Source of the DNA: CAZTAO01 sp964611645
GTDB taxonomy: Bacteria > Armatimonadota > UBA5829
Assembly: GCA_964611645.1 (NCBI GenBank)
Contig: CAZTAO010000095.1
Span: 1 to 10,841, forward strand
Length of the DNA: 10,841 nucleotides
Direction of reading: 5' to 3'
The position numbers and the translations under genes were made by a program. The notes under the pieces are model-generated. The model was not told the origin of the DNA. It ran no database searches and saw only the letters and a list, made by a program, of their open reading frames with translations. Shown here piece by piece: positions 6,594-10,841 of this stretch. Every line of letters starts with the position of its first letter. Position 1 is the first letter of the stretch.

Positions 6594-7436
6594 TCAGTTA
6601 TCTCGATCCGGAGCAGGCTGATCCTTCTCACCAAGTGGCACTTGTTGCTTCAGTATAGCCTGATCAAGCAAGACAGACTCAACACCATGTAGTCTCAAAT
6701 CCAGAAGTGCGGGCAGCAACAGGGGATCTCCCGTTTCGCCAGCTGCGTCAAGAACGTCGTCACTGAACTCATCTCTTGAGAGTTCACGCAGTATCAGTTT
6801 TGCCACGCTAGAGTGTCCCCGCAGTGCTAGGCCAAGCAGTGCGTGGCCTCTCACATCAGCACTTGAGTCACCTGCCAATTCCAACAAGATCTTTGTGATT
6901 GATTGATTGGCGCAACCGCTGTAGGCGAGTGCCTCCGAGGCTTCACGCTTGACTATGGTCGAAGGATCCGAAGCCAGTTCGATCAGCGCCTGCCAAGCCA
7001 TATCATTGTGTTGCAGAAACGACAGCCCATAAGCCGCAGCTGCACGAACCGCAGATTCCGAGTGGCTCTTCATTGTGAGTAGCGGCTCAATGGCTGATTC
7101 CAATGCGTAAGGTGCAACAGCCTCGGCTGCAGACCGTAGCACTCGCGGATCGCTATCGCGAAGTAGACCTAGTAGCAGACACCAGGATTCTTCTAAAGGA
7201 AAGACCTGAGGAATCCTTGGCTGAGCCAATATGTCTGCGCCCAATGATCTTGCCGCCGCATCGGTGCTGCAGACCAAGGCTCTTGCGGCGTCAAAGACCT
7301 CCGACGTGCCACGATAACGCAGACGCTGCACGGTATCCAAGTATTCAGTGCCACCGTAGCAGCTCAATGCTCTTTGCAGCAACCGTTGCGTTGATCTGTT
7401 GTCTTGATGGTAACCTGACCTATGCTGCAGAACCAT
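6594..7436 (-). CDS. HEAT-repeat protein
   Basis: A 280-residue all-helical protein of about five to six HEAT-type repeats (about residues 45-250). Examples are SLGADILAQ, LLRDSDPRVLRSAAEAVAPYA, SESAVRAAAAYGLSFL, DPSTIVKREASEALAYSG, SADVRGHALLGLALRG and TGDPLLLPALLDL. The pattern resembles a HEAT family that I recall occurring beside polymorphic and RHS-type toxins, where it is proposed to give immunity; this is a recalled resemblance, not a search result. No signal peptide is seen, so it is probably cytoplasmic. ATG 7436 is chosen because GGAGG lies 5 nt upstream; a TTG at 7448 lacks such support. It ends 10 nt before the C39-DUF1573 gene, so it appears to head that operon. Confidence 0.8.
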   Translation of the reverse strand: MVLQHRSGYHQDNRSTQRLLQRALSCYGGTEYLDTVQRLRYRGTSEVFDAARALVCSTDAAARSLGADILAQPRIPQVFPLEESWCLLLGLLRDSDPRVLRSAAEAVAPYALESAIEPLLTMKSHSESAVRAAAAYGLSFLQHNDMAWQALIELASDPSTIVKREASEALAYSGCANQSITKILLELAGDSSADVRGHALLGLALRGHSSVAKLILRELSRDEFSDDVLDAAGETGDPLLLPALLDLRLHGVESVLLDQAILKQQVPLGEKDQPAPDRDN

Positions 7437-7464
7437 CGTATCCTCCAAGTTTGCCTAGTTCATA

Positions 7465-7493
7465 GATATACTCACCATGACGTGCGCCTGCAA
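7465..7493 (-). promoter_or_regulatory. Candidate promoter of the HEAT-redox operon
   Basis: On the - strand TTGCAG (7493-7488) and TATATC (7470-7465) are separated by exactly 17 bp. The predicted start of transcription is near 7458, about 20 nt before the ATG at 7436. The -35 match is only three of six bases, so this is a moderate call supported mainly by spacing and position. Confidence 0.35.
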
Positions 7494-7611
7494 GTCGACC
7501 TCCGAGCGATCTCTCTCTTCAACTGGCACGCCGGTTGGTGATGATCGAGCGAAGAGAGCGCCACCTTCCATGCTGCCAACTGGACTATGAGCTAACATCC
7601 AGTTGCCTCAT

Positions 7612-7642
7612 TGAGTCGTGCCTTACATGAGTCGTGCCTTAC
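7612..7642. repeat. Tandem 16-bp duplication over a stop codon
   Basis: The 15-bp sequence TGAGTCGTGCCTTAC occurs twice (7612-7626 and 7628-7642) with a 16-bp period. The right copy contains the stop codon of the unrecognised - strand gene, so the duplication lies at its 3' end. Confidence 0.8.
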
Positions 7643-8256
7643 TGTTGACAGCCCCAACTATCCGCCCTACCCAGCCCAACTATCCCGGCAATGCGCTCAT
7701 TCCAGTACCTTATAGCAGACCCCAGTCCAGCAGACTCCGTAACCCAGGGAGGCGTTGCTGACCAAGCACTTACGAACATAAGCCAGTCCAGAAAGGCCAT
7801 GATCTGAACCCTCGTTACCTCGGCGTACTGATCAACCTTGCCCAAGTAAGCTTCTTCATCCCAACCTATGTCAGACGGAATCTCAAGCGCGGTCGCCATC
7901 GCGAGCAATTGAGCACGGCGTTCCGCGGGCAGTCCTCTCTCTACATCCAGGTATTCCACAACGAATGACAGATCCTCAGTGTCCTCAGATAGTAGTACGT
8001 CGACCAGAATCTGCGGCATCAGAGTCTGCACCTCAACACGGGTGAAGAGCGTCTTGTTGCTGACCACATCAGCCAAAAAGACATGGTCTAGTTCAGTGCC
8101 GAACTCGATGTACTCCATCTTTGGAAAGGCCCTCACGATCTCGCGGATAACACCATTTTTTGACTTGGCTTCGTCGTTGGCTCGTCGCCTGATTACCAAT
8201 GCTTCACGCTCCCAATTATGACTCGATATCGCCGACTTATGTAAGCTTGGGTCCAT
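7639..8256 (-). CDS. Unrecognised protein downstream of RHS gene
   Basis: I do not recognise this family. From ATG 8256 the product is about 205 residues. It is rich in acidic and hydrophobic residues, with helix-like stretches such as VEVQTLMPQILVDVLLSED and AERRAQLLAMATALE. Near the C-terminus is an aromatic hydrophobic segment (IMAFLDWLMFVSAW) that could be a membrane or buried helix. No signal peptide is evident. The frame is open up to ATG 8340, with another ATG at 8286. The extra residues are cysteine- and arginine-rich and look less like coding sequence, and none of the starts has a strong ribosome binding site at normal spacing. It lies on the same strand as the RHS gene and about 210 bp below its stop, the position often held by an immunity or accessory gene of an RHS toxin. 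That role is inference from position only. Confidence 0.6.
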   Translation of the reverse strand: MDPSLHKSAISSHNWEREALVIRRRANDEAKSKNGVIREIVRAFPKMEYIEFGTELDHVFLADVVSNKTLFTRVEVQTLMPQILVDVLLSEDTEDLSFVVEYLDVERGLPAERRAQLLAMATALEIPSDIGWDEEAYLGKVDQYAEVTRVQIMAFLDWLMFVSAWSATPPWVTESAGLGSAIRYWNERIAGIVGLGRADSWGCQQ

Positions 8257-8433
8257 CCGGCAATTCAACTTACATCCACACAACATTCCCGCCCGTGAAT
8301 CACCTCGAAAGGTTCCTTTTTGCACTCCCGATGCGCACATAGTGGTGTCTCAGATAACACAGTCAGACGGGAAGATCTGAAGCTAGACAGCAATAGTCAG
8401 AGGGCAAGCGATCTTCATGCCGCGCCCTCCAAT

Positions 8434-8445
8434 CATCACGTGATG
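8434..8445. promoter_or_regulatory. 12-bp perfect palindrome in intergenic region
   Basis: CATCACGTGATG is a perfect palindrome 20 bp below the RHS stop codon and upstream of the unrecognised gene. It could be a dimer-protein operator. A single short palindrome may also be chance. Confidence 0.25.
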
Positions 8446-8465
8446 CCATCTGCGGCCTTGTCTCG

Positions 8466-10788
8466 TCAGCCTCTACTCCGCATAGGGCATCCATCCAAAT
8501 TGCCGTAAAGCATCTTTTCATCAACTATGATGATAAAGGGGAAACTGGCGGCCGCTGGCTCACCAAGTTGATAGACTCGGTTGAGACAAGGTACCTTCGT
8601 GTACGGTATGGGGATGAACGGCCAGAAAGGTATTGGATGCGGTTTCTCCTTGGACTTCGCATCACGTATTATGTCCCACGCCCGTTTTGCCACCTTTGGG
8701 TTGTTGCCACGACCATTACACTTATCATTGTAGAGTTCAATATTCTCTCGGAGACCATCAGCACGGCGTTGTATATCACGATAGTGTGACTTCTTCTCGC
8801 ACTGCTTCCATTTGTTGGAGCCTTTCGGCTTGTAGAAGCCCCATCCATAGTAGTCCGACACTGGATCGTAATCGTCCAGTTTCGTGGACAGTTCGAGCGT
8901 CTGACGCGCGATTTTGCCGAACAAGTCCCAGCACATTTTCGAGGACCACGGTACTAGACCTGTCGGATCAACGGCAGAGATAGGTGATGAGCCACAATAC
9001 TCATAGTCATTCTCCCCAGACTCCATTGGATCTCTCTGTGTGAACCGTCCCGTCTCGGGATCGTACAGCCTTAGTCCCAGTTGAAGAAGTGGCAAGTTCA
9101 CGTCCTGATAATGCGTGTAATAACCCAGGAGCCCAACGTACTGATACGGCTGTTTCGTCGACCCCGTGTGGGAGATTACATTTCCCCAGGCGTCGTATGT
9201 GTAACGGTCTGATACGGTCCCGTTGTCTGTGGTCATGAATAACGTCGATCCCAGTTCATCAAAGTGATAGTAATACGTCGTCTGTGACTCTCCAGAACCC
9301 GTTACACGTGCGATCAGTGCCCCATTAGGTTCACGGATATAGTATACGGTAGACCCGGTAGGTCCCACTTCTTTGATGACCGCTGGAAGACCCACGGTCA
9401 CGTCGTTCACAAAGCCATACGTATCCGTATCGTTTGTCCGAGTCGATGCCTTGAACTCGACTCTATTCCCCGCCGCATCCCATGTCATCTGACTCTCCAG
9501 TGTTACACCTGCATGCGTAACACTGGAGACCAGATTCGCACAATTGTAGGCGTAGGTTTTCTGCACCGTTGTACCGTTACTGGCAAACTGATGATGTAGA
9601 TTGCCGTTGCCCGTGTAGTCGTATGCGTGATGGCCTGGCCAACTTGTGAGCTGGTCTGCATCGTTGAATGCCAAGCCGCCAGGACCGGTGCGGTTGCCTA
9701 CCCAGTCGTATGAATAGTCAACAGGCGTCAACCCCGGATAGGAAACAGTATCCAGCCTCGAGTTCACGTCGTACGTATAGTTCTTGCCATAAACGCCTAC
9801 AGCCGGCGTGGACGTGTCATACGCGCACCAGGTAAGCGGATTGCCCGCATTGTCACTGGTCAGCCTCAGCGACCCTTGCACTGCCACAGCCTGACCTGCC
9901 GCACACCTATATGCGTATTCTATCATATTCAGCTGGTATCTTGGGTCCCCAGACTCGTAGCCAAACGTTTGATATGTCGAGTTCCCGTAATCAACTCGTG
10001 TTCTGTTGCCCACGTAGTCATAGGTGTAACCCGCGATCAACGTGCTTCCTCGCTTAACGTCTTTGAGCCAGCCGTTGGCGTAGTACGTGTAGTTCACCGT
10101 TATGGCATCTACAGATACACTGGTCTTCTGGTTTAGATTGTTGTAGCCATAGGTAACTGCCCCCTGGTTCGTAGGTTTGGGAGGGGTATAACTTGTGATC
10201 CGATCTCGTTCATCGTAGTTGTAGGAATACGTGCCAGCGGGATCAGTCACGGTGTCGACAAGCCGGCTGCCGCCGTCGTAAGTGTAGGTGACGTCCGCCG
10301 TTCCGGGATAGCTCGTTGGAGGTCGCGATCCAGTGTAGTTGTAGTAGACGTCAATCAGACGGTTGAGATCATCGTACCTAAGGAGCGTGAAAGCCCCGTT
10401 GCCATCCCGTTTCCAAAGCAGGCTCCCCGCGTCGTCGTAGCCGAACTCCTCATACCCAAGTGGCGTTTGTCGGTCTATCCTGATCACCCTGCGATTATTG
10501 TCGTAAGCATAACTGCGCTGTCTAGGGTTGTCTGCATCTGAATAGGTCGTTTCGTTAGCCAAGTTGCCGAACGAATCATAGGTGAACCGGACTAGGGGCT
10601 GAGTTTCACTCTGACCAGACGAATCTGTCCATGCATGTGTAAGATACCCGGAGTCATCATACTCCAATTTAGTCTCCCTCGCATCTGGGTCTTTGGTCCA
10701 CTGCAATGCGCAGCAAGTGTAACTGACCTCGTCGGCTATCTCTGGAGACTGCTTGTAGATAGTTTTCAATTGCCGTCCCTGTGCATCG
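8466..10788 (-). CDS. RHS-repeat protein, 5' end cut off by IS end
   Basis: A long YD/RHS-repeat protein with dozens of repeats such as YTYDAWGN, YDDAGSLLWKRDG and YSYDWVGNRTG. They end in an RHS core: HFDELGSTLF, then LRLYDPETGRFTQRDPM and VDPTGL. RHS proteins form a shell that encloses a variable C-terminal domain, often a toxin. Here the tail after the core is 162 residues (encoded at about 8469-8954) with an aromatic-rich start, a charged helix (KSHYRDIQRRADGLRENI) and a proline-rich stretch (PHPIPFWPFIPIPY). I see no catalytic motif. A TTG at 10769 opens a 767-residue frame. The frame really runs on as DAQGRQLKTIY, typical RHS sequence, up to the IS junction, where the expected YDAQGR has become HDAQGR. 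The gene is therefore probably a 3' fragment of a longer one; the true start, secretion signal and upstream repeats are missing. Confidence 0.85.
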
Positions 10789-10841
10789 TGCCCCGCCCCC
10801 GGTTTTTCTTGGACACAGAAATGAGGTAAACTGTGTCTATG
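10789..10841 (+). mobile_element. Probable IS end (IS3-family-like), right edge copy
   Basis: This is the inverted partner of 2-54, identical over 53 bp. It reads outward from 5'-TG through the GC-rich tip and the GACACAG/CTGTGTC hairpin to an ATG at the very end of the window. The junction falls inside an RHS tyrosine codon, which indicates insertion into the RHS gene. A target-site duplication cannot be tested, because the far side of the element is outside the window. Confidence 0.55.

Noticed and set aside
6583..6634. Longer N-terminus for the C39-DUF1573 protein starting at 6634
   Set aside because: It would place about 17 residues before a clean signal peptide and overlap the HEAT gene by 41 nt. 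The ATG at 6583 has purine-rich upstream bases and starts the signal peptide directly.
1..10841. CRISPR array, tRNA, rRNA or integrase genes
   Set aside because: I looked for regularly spaced repeats, tRNA-like arms and phage or integron recombinase motifs and saw none.

Overview
The window looks like accessory chromosomal DNA from a free-living bacterium with a Gram-negative-type envelope. The evidence is several proteins with signal peptides or a lipobox, periplasmic-type redox domains, and GTG and TTG starts next to ATG. Base composition is moderately GC-rich. The mix of DUF1573 proteins, MauE/DoxX-type membrane proteins, a HEAT-repeat protein and large RHS proteins recalls Armatimonadota, Planctomycetota and other environmental phyla. 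That placement is a weak impression, because there is no rRNA or other marker here.

Layout. Both edges carry the same 53-bp sequence in inverted orientation (2-54 and 10789-10841). Read outward it begins with 5'-TG and resembles an IS3-family insertion-sequence end. The window is therefore probably the DNA between two IS copies, cut where an assembly could not continue. Just inside each edge is RHS-repeat DNA: a small decayed remnant on the + strand (about 190-440) and a long gene on the - strand (8466 to about 10788), whose 5' end is lost at the IS junction. Next to the remnant, a + strand pair encodes a membrane-anchored rhodanese and a MauE/DoxX-type membrane protein (about 471-1468). It converges on a single DUF1573 lipoprotein gene (1473-2153, - strand) that has its own sigma70-like promoter. 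About 850 bp without a supportable gene follow (2160-3007), with an inverted repeat, a hairpin and a terminator-like hairpin.

From 7436 down to 3008 runs a tight - strand operon of five genes: a HEAT-repeat protein; a secreted C39-type cysteine-peptidase domain fused to DUF1573 domains; a secreted thioredoxin-like CxxC domain fused to DUF1573 domains; a second anchored rhodanese; and a second MauE/DoxX-type protein. Spacings run from a 17-nt overlap to a 10-nt gap. Between the operon and the RHS gene lies an unrecognised gene (7639 to about 8256).

How the parts may work together. Every envelope protein of the locus carries a conserved close cysteine pair (CxxC, CxC, CGSC or CxxPxC), and the rhodanese-MauE pair occurs twice, in opposite orientations. 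The simplest reading is an envelope thiol or sulfur-transfer system: MauE/DoxX would exchange electrons with the membrane, the thioredoxin-like and rhodanese domains would pass on electrons or sulfane sulfur, and the DUF1573 domains would serve as scaffolds or thiol partners. This is inference; the substrate is unknown. The RHS and HEAT genes may belong to a polymorphic-toxin type island whose 5' end was broken by the IS.
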